From: Rhodococcus qingshengii
GTDB lineage: Bacteria; Actinomycetota; Actinomycetes; Mycobacteriales; Mycobacteriaceae
DNA: 64,000 nucleotides
Reading direction: 5' to 3'
NCBI RefSeq assembly: GCF_021025955.1
Contig: NZ_JAJNCL010000016.1
Location: 61,882 to 125,881, forward strand
The notes under the pieces are model-generated. The model was given only the letters and a program-made list of their open reading frames with translations, had not been told where the DNA came from and ran no database searches. How positions within the stretch are numbered: position 1 is the first letter of the stretch; the number at the start of each line of letters is the position of its first letter. This document shows, piece by piece, positions 36,506-44,986 of this stretch. A program made the position numbers and the translations under genes.

Positions 36506-37102
36506 TTATCGGCCGCCGTGCTCTGCCTCGATCTTTGCCCACTCCCACCCGCGGAAGTTGGCCAGGCGAAGCTCCTCTGCTTCGTCGAAGGTGTACCACT
36601 CGGTGCTCGGCGCATCGGGGAGACTGCCGCGCAAGTATTCGCCCAGGTAGTGAAGTGGGCCTTCCCAGCCGGTTCCGACGCCGTAGCAGCCGGTGTCCGG
36701 GTCGTTACGGAAGACATCGGCGACGGAGGCGTGCTCCAACTCGAGCCAGGTGGCGTCTGGGCCGTCGGCAGTCAGCCGGATCTCGACCTGATCGCTGTAT
36801 CCACGATCGCCGGGTGGTGTCCACTGCAGTCGCAGCAGGTGTGGGGCGTCGCAGGCCAGGATCTCGCCACTTGCCTGGCCTTCGAAGGCGTAAGAGCCGC
36901 CCACCTGGAAGTCTCCGCTCACCGGGAGGAAGAAGCGGTTGATGCGGTCAGGGGTCGTGATGGCGTCCCAGACGTCGTCGACCGACGCGTTGTAGCGGCG
37001 CTTGAGTACGGCAGTTCGAGCCGAACCTTCTGCGATGTCGCGGTTACCCATGCTCCGCTCCACCGCGGTGAGGCTGGTGTCCTGGTTCGCGATCTCGGTC
37101 AT
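36506..37102 (-). CDS. SRPBCC (AHSA1-like) domain protein
   Basis: A 198-residue START/Bet v1-like protein of the activator-of-Hsp90 (AHSA1) type. The opening strand AVLKRRYNASVDDVWDAITT and FQVGGSYAFEGQASGEILAC, LRLQWTPPGD and GTGWEGPLHYLGEYL are family-typical. It likely binds a hydrophobic ligand; no enzymatic residues are evident. AAGGAG precedes the ATG by seven bases. It overlaps the ArsR gene by four bases (ATGA), the classic ArsR-SRPBCC couple of actinobacteria. The ligand is unknown. Confidence 0.84.
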   Translation of the reverse strand: MTEIANQDTSLTAVERSMGNRDIAEGSARTAVLKRRYNASVDDVWDAITTPDRINRFFLPVSGDFQVGGSYAFEGQASGEILACDAPHLLRLQWTPPGDRGYSDQVEIRLTADGPDATWLELEHASVADVFRNDPDTGCYGVGTGWEGPLHYLGEYLRGSLPDAPSTEWYTFDEAEELRLANFRGWEWAKIEAEHGGR

Positions 37103-37476
37103 TGTGAGTCTCCTTCGTCGGAAGAATTCGATTGTGAAGATCTGCTCCGCTTCGAGCCGCGTCGTTTCCCGCGTGCGAGTTCTGTGGCCAATGCGTCGAG
37201 AGGGCCGCTCCAGAACTGCCGGAATCCGTCGAGCCATTGGTCCACTTCTTGCAATGGCGCGGGCTCGACGGCATAGAGGCGCCTGGTTCCTTCGCTGCGG
37301 ACGGTGGCGAATCCGTTTTCTCGGAGTACTCGCAGGTGTCCGGACGCGGTCGGTTGCGAGATTCCGAACTCCGCTGCCACGACTTCGGCGATCTGACCCG
37401 CCGAGCGCTCGCCGCCGGACAGGAGTTCCATGATTCGTCGCCGAACTGGGTCTCCGAGAACGTCGAACGCATGCAC
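37099..37476 (-). CDS. ArsR-family transcriptional regulator
   Basis: A 125-residue ArsR winged-helix repressor: DVLGDPVRRRIMELL (helix 1), FGISQPTASGHLRVLRENG (recognition helix) and LYAVEPAPLQEVDQWLDGF. It lacks the CxC metal motif of arsenic/cadmium sensors, so it belongs to the metal-independent branch found with SRPBCC proteins. The 3' tail is Ser/Arg-rich. No Shine-Dalgarno sequence is seen before ATG 37476. It probably autoregulates the two-gene operon. Confidence 0.85.
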   Translation of the reverse strand: MHAFDVLGDPVRRRIMELLSGGERSAGQIAEVVAAEFGISQPTASGHLRVLRENGFATVRSEGTRRLYAVEPAPLQEVDQWLDGFRQFWSGPLDALATELARGKRRGSKRSRSSQSNSSDEGDSQ

Positions 37477-37537
37477 CAGTCATTGATATCGGCAATGGCC
37501 AATATAGGCAAGCGCCGAAACTTGTACCCGGGCTCGG

Positions 37538-38221
37538 TCAGTCCGAGAGCTCGAACTCGTCAGCGTCGAAGAGTTCACCGATCAGCCCGCCGAGATGGCG
37601 TCGATGTTCGGCCGACAGCGTCGCTGCCGCCTCGGCATCGTGGTCTGCGCACAGGGCGATCAGCTTGTTGTGATGGTCGACGGAGTCCTGGCTGCCGAGA
37701 AGGCTCGAGAACTTGCGGTAGTAGATGCGGTGAATTTGTGGGTGAACCTGGTGAATCAGCTTCTTCAACAGCGGATTTGCAGCAGCATCGATGATGACGC
37801 TGTGGAGGCGATCGTCCGCGGTGAGGGCTCGGCCTATGTCGTTTCGCTTGACGGCGGCGGCGAAGTCTTTGTTGGCGGAGCGCATCGCCCCGATCATCTC
37901 GTCGGTGAGGTTCGGTACTGCGGTGACGACGGCCAGTTGGTCGAGAGCTTCGATGACTGCGAGTGTCGCCTCGACGTCGCCGCGGTCGAGGGTGGTGATG
38001 CGCGTGTATGCACCGGGTTTCGCCTCCACGAGTCCGGTGTCGACCAGCCTTGCGAGCGCTTCGCGGACCGGAGTTCTGCTCAATCCCAGATACTCGGCGA
38101 GTTCGCTGTCCTTGATCTTCGAGCCCGGCGCCAGTTCACCGGTGACGATCGCTTCGCGAATGCGTTCGAGAGCGATGTCGCTCATTCGTGCTCGCTCAAC
38201 CGGTTTACCGCCACGCAACAT
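37538..38221 (-). CDS. GntR-family (FCD) regulator
   Basis: A 227-residue GntR/FCD regulator (215 if ATG 38185 is the start). HTH with KIKDSELAEYLGLSRTPVREA (about 36-56); FCD domain with metal-type ligands in TADDRLHSVIIDAA and VDHHNKLIALCADHD. It lies 36 bases downstream of the racemase on the same strand. The half-site ATCCAGTAT overlaps its upstream start and resembles half of the palindrome before the racemase, consistent with autoregulation. Its ligand may be an amino acid or related acid. Confidence 0.83.
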   Translation of the reverse strand: MLRGGKPVERARMSDIALERIREAIVTGELAPGSKIKDSELAEYLGLSRTPVREALARLVDTGLVEAKPGAYTRITTLDRGDVEATLAVIEALDQLAVVTAVPNLTDEMIGAMRSANKDFAAAVKRNDIGRALTADDRLHSVIIDAAANPLLKKLIHQVHPQIHRIYYRKFSSLLGSQDSVDHHNKLIALCADHDAEAAATLSAEHRRHLGGLIGELFDADEFELSD

Positions 38222-38257
38222 ACTGGATATCGTACTCTGCAGGTTCCCTACCGCAGG

Positions 38258-39034
38258 TCAGCCCGAAATGGTCATCGAAGGTTGTTTCCGGGCATCCGCA
38301 ACCCGCCGGAGTAGGGCGCAGGCGAGAATTGTTGCCGGATCGATGATCGGACAGGTTGTGGCGTCGGCCGGCAGTCCGAGCGGAATCTCGGTGCATCCGG
38401 CCACGACGACCTGCGCGCCCGATTCGACGAGAAGATCAGCGGCCTTGACGAGTTTGTCGGTGGTCTCGTCTCCGACGTTGCCGCTCTTGATTGCTCGGAT
38501 CGCCGGCATCACCAGTTCGTCCTGGATCGCAGGTCCGGGCACCAGGACGTCAATCGAGTATTCCGACAGCCATTGTTGATACAACCCGGTGCGGACCGTC
38601 CCCGTGGTCGCCAATAATCCGACGGATGTGACGGCGGGTGAGAGCGTCCGGATGTGCCGAGCAACTTCGTCGATCATGTGGACGACGGGAAGTCCCAGTT
38701 GGGACGAGATGCCGGGCAGAAATGCATGGGCGGTATTGCACGGGATGGCGAGCGTCGTTGCGCCCGACTCTCGGAGGACGCGCGCACCTCGGATCAGCCA
38801 GGGGGTGGGGTCCGGGCCGTTCTCGGTGAGTGCCAATGTCCGGTCGGGAACGGTGGGATCGGCCCAGATGACAACTTTGGGGTGCTCCTGATCTGTCGAA
38901 CCTGGCGTCAGGGCAACGAGTTTGGAGTAGAAGTCGGCAGTAGCGGCTGGCCCCATGCCTCCGAGTATTCCGATGACGGGTTCGCTCATGGACGCCGGAG
39001 AGTTGGCGCTCTCCCGTATTCGTTGCACCTTCAT
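38258..39034 (-). CDS. Aspartate/glutamate (amino acid) racemase family protein
   Basis: About 258 residues. The two catalytic cysteines are present: Cys99 in IPCNTAHAF and Cys213 in VAGCTEIPL; the opening IGILGGMGPAATADFYSKLV is characteristic of aspartate racemase/YgeA-type enzymes. Activity would be PLP-independent racemisation of an acidic or broad amino acid. The start is uncertain: ATG 39034 has AAAGG 11 bases upstream, TTG 39046 is too near it, and ATG 38989 gives the most compact protein but has no ribosome site. A 16-bp palindrome lies just upstream. Confidence 0.84.
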   Translation of the reverse strand: MKVQRIRESANSPASMSEPVIGILGGMGPAATADFYSKLVALTPGSTDQEHPKVVIWADPTVPDRTLALTENGPDPTPWLIRGARVLRESGATTLAIPCNTAHAFLPGISSQLGLPVVHMIDEVARHIRTLSPAVTSVGLLATTGTVRTGLYQQWLSEYSIDVLVPGPAIQDELVMPAIRAIKSGNVGDETTDKLVKAADLLVESGAQVVVAGCTEIPLGLPADATTCPIIDPATILACALLRRVADARKQPSMTISG

Positions 39035-39054
39035 ATTGCAATCCAACCTTTCGC

Positions 39055-39070
39055 ATCCAATATATTGGAT
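39055..39070. promoter_or_regulatory. 16-bp perfect palindrome upstream of racemase-GntR pair
   Basis: ATCCAATATATTGGAT is a perfect dyad, extending to 20 bp with one mismatch. It sits 21 bases before the chosen racemase start. The half-site recurs as ATCCAGTAT at the GntR gene start (38220-38228), so the GntR protein is the likely binder. Confidence 0.6.
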
Positions 39071-39163
39071 ACTTGTAATGTTGACTACAGTGAAGGAGAT
39101 CGGAGGTAGTTGTCAAGTAAGGCGCAGCGTTCCCGGAATTGCGAAGTTCGAAAACTCAGTCGA

Positions 39164-39667
39164 TCAGCAAGGGTTCGGTTCGCCGATCTTCACGGCCGAG
39201 AGCACGGCTTCGATTTCCCCGAAAGGACTTCCGGCAGAGGGTGTCTGATCGACGACAATCCAGTTGGAATCGACCAGCTGGCGTCGACCCGCGCCAGTTG
39301 CGTCAGCACTTCTCGAGAAGAAGACGCCGGCCGACTGAATGGTGTCCTGCGCGTCTTGAAGATTCATGCACACGACGTTGGGCATGATCGCGGGGGCTGC
39401 AGCGGGCGTCACTTCCGCGGCGACTGGGGTCGTGACCAGTGGAGTATTCGTCGTACCGGCCACCGAGGTGGTCAATGGAGCCTGAGTCGTCGTGGGTTGA
39501 GTTGTCGAGGTTGCAGTGGTGGTCGCGGTGGATGTTGATTCAGCCTCGCTGTCGGTGCTTGTTCCTGAGCATGCGGCAAGTGACGCCAAGGCGAACGCGC
39601 TGAGTCCGATGCGAACGGCAGTTGAGGATGGGCGAATCGATATCGAAAAGAGGTGTGGTGCGCGCAC
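39164..39667 (-). CDS. PASTA-domain lipoprotein
   Basis: A 167-residue exported protein. The start is GTG 39667, with AAGGAA six bases ahead; the longer frame upstream lacks a ribosome site. Residues 1-33 form a lipoprotein signal with lipobox LAAC (Cys33). A Thr/Ser/Ala-rich linker follows (about 34-95), and then one PASTA domain (about 97-160) opening MPNVVCMNLQDAQDTI and containing VVDQTPSAGSPFGE. PASTA domains bind peptidoglycan fragments or beta-lactams, so it is probably a cell-surface protein in the wall. It is divergent from the amidotransferase gene. Confidence 0.8.
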   Translation of the reverse strand: MRAPHLFSISIRPSSTAVRIGLSAFALASLAACSGTSTDSEAESTSTATTTATSTTQPTTTQAPLTTSVAGTTNTPLVTTPVAAEVTPAAAPAIMPNVVCMNLQDAQDTIQSAGVFFSRSADATGAGRRQLVDSNWIVVDQTPSAGSPFGEIEAVLSAVKIGEPNPC

Positions 39668-39798
39668 AGACGTTCCTTGTCGGTAAAGGGGCGATGAAAG
39701 GGGAGATTCGAGCGCAGAGCACATCCGACGCCATCGATGTGCCTTATGTCGAATAGAACCATAGGCTTTCGGCACCGGATTCGAGAGGAATTGCCTAC

Positions 39799-40503
39799 AT
39801 GCATTTTCTGGAACTACGACACGCGCAGTGCGAACCCCCAGCGGCGTATTCGCCCGTCCTGGAGAGCTACGGAGATGTGCAGACCGTTCTTCTGGGAACC
39901 GACCCGCTTCCTGACCACCGACGGTTCGACGCCGTGATCGTGATGGGTGGGCCGATGGGCGTCGGCGATCAAGGCGAGGTCCAGTGGCTGACGTCCGAGA
40001 TCGAGTACATTCGCGATCTGGTCGAGAACGACGTCCCGGTGTGGGGAGTGTGTCTGGGTTCGCAATTGCTCGCCGCAGCGCTGGGGGCTCGCGTCTACAC
40101 GGGCGCAGTGCCCGAAGTCGGAGTTGAGGACATCACCTTGACTGTCGAGGGTCGGCAGGATCCGGTGTGGGGAGGCCTGCCTCCCACATTCCCTGCAATG
40201 CAATGGCATTCGGATACCTTTGGCATTCCGGACGGCGCAGTACGGCTCGCTGGTTCAGCCAAGTATCCGAATCAACTCTTCCGATACAGGCAGAGTTACG
40301 CCGTTCAGTTTCACCTCGAAGCGTCGTCCGAGGTGGCGCGCGAATGGATGGAACTGGCCGAGTACCGCGACTCGCTGCATGCTTCGCTGGGAGCAGATGG
40401 TCCGCGCATCTTCATGGAGCAGTTGGGTTCTGCCGAGTCGCAGGGGCTCGAGATTGCCGCAGCCGTGATGGAGAAATGGTTGAAATCCATCTCCACCAAA
40501 TAG
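39799..40503 (+). CDS. Class I glutamine amidotransferase-like protein
   Basis: A 234-residue stand-alone GATase-1 domain. The nucleophile is Cys85 in GVCLGSQLLA; FDAVIVMGGPMGVGD precedes it, and the His/Glu pair is in AVQFHLEAS (about 169-177). It is of the GMP-synthase-glutaminase-like group (PuuD/YfeJ-like), found widely as a single domain. The natural amine donor partner or substrate is unknown; gamma-glutamyl hydrolase activity is possible. Confidence 0.84.
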   Translation: MHFLELRHAQCEPPAAYSPVLESYGDVQTVLLGTDPLPDHRRFDAVIVMGGPMGVGDQGEVQWLTSEIEYIRDLVENDVPVWGVCLGSQLLAAALGARVYTGAVPEVGVEDITLTVEGRQDPVWGGLPPTFPAMQWHSDTFGIPDGAVRLAGSAKYPNQLFRYRQSYAVQFHLEASSEVAREWMELAEYRDSLHASLGADGPRIFMEQLGSAESQGLEIAAAVMEKWLKSISTK

Positions 40504-40622
40504 GCCCGTTTTGTCTAGATTGACCGATTTACCTGTTACCTTGTGTTCTCGTGGGTGGATGAACCGATCCGGTCGAGCAAGACACCTCGTAGAGTCCGGA
40601 TCTCCCCCGCGAAAGGGGAGCG

Positions 40623-41792
40623 ATGCGCCGGATACGGAAGATATCGACAGCAGCAGTGACGTGTGTACTCGCGTCGACTGCGGTCTTGGGGGCGACCCAG
40701 GCGCATGCATCCCCGTGGGATTGCAATGTCACCGGCAGCTTGGATCAATCAGGTGGGCCGACCAATCCGATTCCCTGGCTCAACGGCACGAACGGCAAAC
40801 TGCCGGAACTGCAGGGGCGCACCTCGGCGGTCGAGTACATCACGGGGGCGCTCAGCCCCAACCAAACCGTCGAGCGGTTCAACGTCCTCGGTACGGATCT
40901 CGGCATCATGTGGGACAACGGTGCAGGTCAGGTCCTGACAGCTTTCGGTGACACCGTCGGAATCGGATCTGACCCCCTTTGCTCCGGGGTGGTCGGTGAC
41001 TGGCGCAGCAACGTCCTGTTCCGTAGCTCGGACGGAAATCTGTCCGACGGCATGAACATCGACTCCTCGCCGACCGACCGGCCGAATCATTCACGCGAGA
41101 TCATCGGAAGTCTGAAAGTCACCGGCGTCGAGACCAGCAGCATTCCGACGACGGGTATCTCGGTGGGCGGCGTTCAGTACGTCAACTACATGTCGATTCG
41201 GTCGTGGGGAGGGTCGGGCGAGTGGGTCACCAACTTCTCGCAGATCGCGTCCTCGCATGACAACGGTGAGACCTGGCAGATCGAACCGGCCTCCTCCCGG
41301 CCCAATCTGCCGTTGACGGGTAACGACAACTTCCAGATGGGTTCCTTCGTCAAAGACGGTGGTTACGTCTACAACTTCGGTACCCCAGCCGGACGTTTCG
41401 GCGAGGGGCGCCTTTCGCGGGTGAAGGAAGCCTCCATCGCGGACGTCGCGGCGTACCAATACTGGGACGGAAAGGCATGGGTCCCCAACAATCCCGCTGC
41501 CGCTGCGGTCGTTCTCGACGGGGACGTCAGTGAACTGTCGGTGCAGTACAACAACTATCTCGGCAAGTTCGTCGCGATGTACTCCAACGAGTGGGGCGCA
41601 CTGGTGCTGCGGACGGCCTCGGATCTGACCGGGCCCTGGAGCGCGCCGGACGTCGTGATCGGCACCGACGCGGTTCCGGGACTCTACGGCGCGTACATGC
41701 ACCCCTGGTCGCAGGGGCAGGACCTCTACTTTCTCGCTACCACGTGGTCCGACTACAACGTGATGCTCATGAAGACCACGCTGCACCAGTGA
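40623..41792 (+). CDS. Secreted DUF4185 protein, candidate endo-D-arabinanase (copy 2)
   Basis: A 389-residue paralogue of the protein at 33130. A Sec signal peptide occupies residues 1-30 (cleavage near AHASPW). The DUF4185 core repeats RFNVLGTDLGIMWDNGAGQ, LTAFGDTVG, DWRSNVLFRSSD, SHDNGETW and YGAYMHPWSQGQDLYFLATTW. The first of these is identical in both copies. GGGGAG is directly before the ATG. TAGATT at 40516-40521 sits in a sequence similar to that upstream of copy 1. The inferred role is cleavage of D-arabinan in the cell envelope. A LuxR-type regulator follows after 22 bases. Confidence 0.8.
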   Translation: MRRIRKISTAAVTCVLASTAVLGATQAHASPWDCNVTGSLDQSGGPTNPIPWLNGTNGKLPELQGRTSAVEYITGALSPNQTVERFNVLGTDLGIMWDNGAGQVLTAFGDTVGIGSDPLCSGVVGDWRSNVLFRSSDGNLSDGMNIDSSPTDRPNHSREIIGSLKVTGVETSSIPTTGISVGGVQYVNYMSIRSWGGSGEWVTNFSQIASSHDNGETWQIEPASSRPNLPLTGNDNFQMGSFVKDGGYVYNFGTPAGRFGEGRLSRVKEASIADVAAYQYWDGKAWVPNNPAAAAVVLDGDVSELSVQYNNYLGKFVAMYSNEWGALVLRTASDLTGPWSAPDVVIGTDAVPGLYGAYMHPWSQGQDLYFLATTWSDYNVMLMKTTLHQ

Positions 41793-41814
41793 ACCGGATG
41801 GTTATCGTTGAACG

Positions 41815-43077
41815 GTGAGCACCACCGACAATGCGCTACTGATCACCGCCCTTCGAGACGTGTTGGTGGGACCACTACCCGAAATCGGCCGACGATTTTC
41901 GACGCTGATCGCGGATATGGCGCCGCACACCTCCCTGGTGATCTTCACCCGTGAGTGCACCGGTAGGCCGCGCAAGGTTGCCGGGGATCCGGCCGTCGTC
42001 GATCGTGTGACCATCGCCGAACTCGACCGTATCCGTACGGATCTCACTGTCGGACAGATCTTTCGGGGTAAGTCTGCCATTGCCGGCCGCGAGCGTGAAG
42101 TGCTCGCGATGGTCGATCGAACAGACACCCTCCTCGTGCTGACGCCGCACCCCGGACCGGTGAAGGCGGCATCCCTCGAATTGATCCAGGCACTGTTCGC
42201 GGTGATTGCAACCGGAATTCAGCTCCAGGTGCGGAACGCGAGCCCGGCATACCTGGCCGAGTCGCGGGCGGCGTCGTCCGAGCGAGCACGCACCGTGGCA
42301 GAGATGACCGAGGTGCATGCGGCCACCCTCGAGACGATGCTGGCGACGCTGCGCTCGGCCGATCTCGACGACACACGTGCTCGAACTTCGGCCAGGGAGA
42401 CTGCGGCTTCGGCCCTGATCGGCTTACGCTCGGCCGTCGACGTGCATCGGGAGCTGGCAGAAGAGTCGACCACCACGGCTTTTGCCCGGATGCGCGGGGA
42501 ATTGCGTTCGCTGCTCAAGCATCGCGAAATCGCATTGGAGTTGGTGGAGCCACCCGTCGACGGACGTGGGTTACCCGGCGAAGTGGCGCACGGCGCCCGC
42601 GCGGTCGTCCGCGGCGCGGTCTTGGCGTTGTCGGATCAGCAGACGCTCTCGCGAATCCGGGTGGCCTGGACCCTCGACGCGGCTTCGCTCTCGATCGACA
42701 TCCGCGACGACGGTGGCGGTGAAGCCGACGTGATCGATGTGGAACGCCAATTACGTTCTCGAGTAGAGACTTTGGGTGGAACCGTCGAATCCGAGTCAAC
42801 GCCCGGGTGGGGGAACCGGATCAGTGCAACCATCCCGCTCGACGCCCCCGTCGCCCTACCGAACCGTGACGTCCTGACGGAACTGGCTCCCCGGGAGTTC
42901 GAGGTACTCGAGCATCTGGTGGCCGGACGACGAAACAAGGCGATCTCGGAGCGCCTCGGCGTCAGTGAGAGCACGATCAAGTTTCATGTTGCCGGGGTCC
43001 TGCGGAAACTGGGTGTCGAGAGTCGGGGTGCGGCCGCCGCCGCGGGCGCCGAGGCCGGCGTGAAGCCTGCGCCCTAG
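41815..43077 (+). CDS. LuxR-HTH regulator fused to a degenerate histidine-kinase core
   Basis: A 420-residue protein starting at GTG. Residues about 1-140 resemble a GAF-like sensor. Residues 155-215 look like a HisKA_3 dimerisation segment with His168 (EVHAATLETM). Residues 235-342 form an ATPase-like domain with DIRDDGGGE (295-303) and the G-rich TPGWGNRISATIPL (329-342). Residues 355-405 are a LuxR/NarL HTH (LAPREFEVLEHLVAGRRNKA, then VSESTIKFHVAGVLRKLG). No receiver domain is present and the N-box asparagine is missing, so ATP use is doubtful. It follows the DUF4185 gene by 22 bases and may regulate it. Confidence 0.78.
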   Translation: MSTTDNALLITALRDVLVGPLPEIGRRFSTLIADMAPHTSLVIFTRECTGRPRKVAGDPAVVDRVTIAELDRIRTDLTVGQIFRGKSAIAGREREVLAMVDRTDTLLVLTPHPGPVKAASLELIQALFAVIATGIQLQVRNASPAYLAESRAASSERARTVAEMTEVHAATLETMLATLRSADLDDTRARTSARETAASALIGLRSAVDVHRELAEESTTTAFARMRGELRSLLKHREIALELVEPPVDGRGLPGEVAHGARAVVRGAVLALSDQQTLSRIRVAWTLDAASLSIDIRDDGGGEADVIDVERQLRSRVETLGGTVESESTPGWGNRISATIPLDAPVALPNRDVLTELAPREFEVLEHLVAGRRNKAISERLGVSESTIKFHVAGVLRKLGVESRGAAAAAGAEAGVKPAP

Positions 43078-43225
43078 TCCTTTCGGCCAGGTCGGTCAGT
43101 CAGTTCGACCAGGGTTGCGGGTACCCGCTTCGGGCTAACCTTTCAACGAGTGCACATATCGCAATGTGAAAACACGGCGCCATGTGACGACACGTCCTCA
43201 ATCGCACGAAGCCAGGAGCAAAGCC

Positions 43226-44314
43226 ATGCCACAGCAGGTACGCGGCGTCATCGCCCGATCCAAGGGTGCCCCCGTCGAAATCGTCCCCATCACGATTCCC
43301 GATCCCGGCGCCAACGAGGTAGTGGTCGCCATTGCAGCGTGCGGTGTGTGCCACACCGACCTGACCTACCGCGACGGCGGAATCAACGACGAGTACCCGT
43401 TCCTGCTCGGGCACGAGGCATCGGGCATCGTCGAGAGCGTCGGCCCCGGCGTCACTCATGTCGAGGTGGGCGACTTCGTCGTGCTCAACTGGCGTGCCGT
43501 GTGCGGGCAGTGTCGTGCGTGTAAGCGTGGCCGCCCGCAGTATTGCTTCGACACCTTCAACGCCGAGCAGAAGATGACGCTCGAAGACGGCACCGAACTG
43601 ACGCCGGCACTCGGTATCGGCGCATTCGCAGACAAAACGCTCGTTCACGAAGGCCAGTGCACCAAGGTCGACGCCTCGGCCGATCCGGCGGTGGTCGGAC
43701 TGCTCGGTTGCGGCGTCATGGCCGGCATGGGTGCTGCGATGAACACCGGCAACGTCGGACGCGGTGATTCGGTGGCCGTGATCGGTTGCGGCGGAGTCGG
43801 CGACGCAGCGATCATGGGTTCACGCCTGGCCGGCGCCAATACCATCATCGCCATCGACCGGGATCCTCGAAAGCTGGAGTGGGCCACGGAACTTGGTGCC
43901 ACGCACACGATCAATGCCACCGAGGTCGACGACGTCGTCGAAGCAGTCCAGGAGCTGACCGGAGGCTTCGGTGCCGACGTGGTTGTCGACGCCGTCGGCC
44001 GACCGGAGACGTGGAAGCAGGCGTTCTACGCCCGCGACCTTGCGGGAACCGTAGTGCTGGTGGGAGTTCCGACGCCGGACATGAAGCTGGAAATGCCTCT
44101 GGTGGACTTCTTCTCGCGCGGCGGAGCCCTCAAGTCGTCGTGGTACGGCGATTGCCTGCCCGAGCGTGACTTCCCCGTTCTGGTCGACCTGTACCAGCAG
44201 GGCCGTCTGCCGCTCGAGAAGTTCGTCAGCGAGCGCATCAAGCTCGACGAGGTGGAGAAGGCATTCGAGACGATGCACCGCGGCGAGGTCCTCCGTTCGG
44301 TGGTGGTCCTGTGA
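43226..44314 (+). CDS. mscR: S-(hydroxymethyl)mycothiol dehydrogenase
   Basis: A 362-residue zinc MDR alcohol dehydrogenase. The catalytic zinc ligands include Cys39 (CGVCHTD) and His63 (GHEASG); the structural zinc is held by Cys93, Cys96, Cys99 and Cys107. [10 protein letters not shown] is the NAD site. Length, the [19 protein letters not shown] stretch and the coupled MBL hydrolase match the MscR/MD-FALDH pair of mycobacteria (Rv2259-Rv2260). It oxidises the formaldehyde-mycothiol adduct to the S-formyl conjugate. The start is ATG 43226 after AGGAG. The upstream 150 bases contain the dyad GCGGGTACCCGC (43117-43128). Confidence 0.88.
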   Translation: MPQQVRGVIARSKGAPVEIVPITIPDPGANEVVVAIAACGVCHTDLTYRDGGINDEYPFLLGHEASGIVESVGPGVTHVEVGDFVVLNWRAVCGQCRACKRGRPQYCFDTFNAEQKMTLEDGTELTPALGIGAFADKTLVHEGQCTKVDASADPAVVGLLGCGVMAGMGAAMNTGNVGRGDSVAVIGCGGVGDAAIMGSRLAGANTIIAIDRDPRKLEWATELGATHTINATEVDDVVEAVQELTGGFGADVVVDAVGRPETWKQAFYARDLAGTVVLVGVPTPDMKLEMPLVDFFSRGGALKSSWYGDCLPERDFPVLVDLYQQGRLPLEKFVSERIKLDEVEKAFETMHRGEVLRSVVVL

Positions 44315-44937
44315 CGTTGCGCGTGGATCGTGTAGTCACCTCGGGCACGTTCAGCCTCGACGGCGGAACGTGGGACGTCGACAACAACATCTGGCTGATC
44401 GGTGACGACAACGAAGTGGTGATCGTCGACGCAGCTCACACCGCGCAGCCGATCATCGACGCTGTCGGTGGACGCAAGGTGATCGGAATCGTCTGCACCC
44501 ACGGCCACAACGACCACGTCACTGTTGCGCCGGAGCTGGCCGAGAAACTCGACGCTCCTATCTACCTGAACCCGGCTGACGATGTCCTCTGGGAGATGAC
44601 TCACCCCGGGGTGAGGCATCTGAGCTTGGAAGATGATCAGCGTATTGCTGTGGCGGGCACGGATATTCTGGCAATCCACACACCCGGTCATTCGCCGGGG
44701 TCGACCTGCCTCTACCTGCCGGAGGCCGGCGAATTGTTCAGCGGCGACACCTTGTTCTCCGGTGGTCCCGGGGCAACCGGGCGGTCGTACTCCGATTTCC
44801 CGACCATCATCGGATCGATTCGCGACAAGCTTTTCGCGCTCCCCGCCGAGACCAAGGTTCACACCGGTCACGGCGACGGCACGACGATCGGTACCGAGGC
44901 GCCGCATCTCGAAGAATGGATCCGCGCCGGATCCTGA
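44311..44937 (+). CDS. MBL-fold hydrolase (glyoxalase II-like)
   Basis: A 208-residue metallo-beta-lactamase-fold enzyme with the metal motif HGHNDH (64-69), further ligands in HTPGHSPGS and [10 protein letters not shown], and the C-terminal HTGHGDGT. It starts at a GTG that overlaps the mscR stop (GTGA). With MscR it probably hydrolyses S-formylmycothiol to formate and mycothiol. A hydroxyacyl-mycothiol substrate is the alternative. A perfect 32-bp inverted repeat terminates the pair. Confidence 0.87.
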   Translation: MTLRVDRVVTSGTFSLDGGTWDVDNNIWLIGDDNEVVIVDAAHTAQPIIDAVGGRKVIGIVCTHGHNDHVTVAPELAEKLDAPIYLNPADDVLWEMTHPGVRHLSLEDDQRIAVAGTDILAIHTPGHSPGSTCLYLPEAGELFSGDTLFSGGPGATGRSYSDFPTIIGSIRDKLFALPAETKVHTGHGDGTTIGTEAPHLEEWIRAGS

Positions 44938-44951
44938 TGTGATCAGAAGCG

Positions 44952-44983
44952 AAGTGGGGACGCCGGTACCGGCGTCCCCACTT
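44952..44983. terminator. 32-bp perfect inverted repeat, bidirectional terminator
   Basis: AAGTGGGGACGCCGGT (44952-44967) is followed directly by its exact reverse complement (44968-44983) and then TTGT. It lies between the convergent MBL and phosphotransferase genes. Confidence 0.88.
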
Positions 44984-44986
44984 TTG

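Noticed and set aside
43117..43128. Perfect 12-bp palindrome GCGGGTACCCGC before mscR
   Set aside because: GC-rich dyads of this length arise often by chance here and it lies about 100 bases from the start with no adjacent regulator; kept only as a note in the mscR entry.
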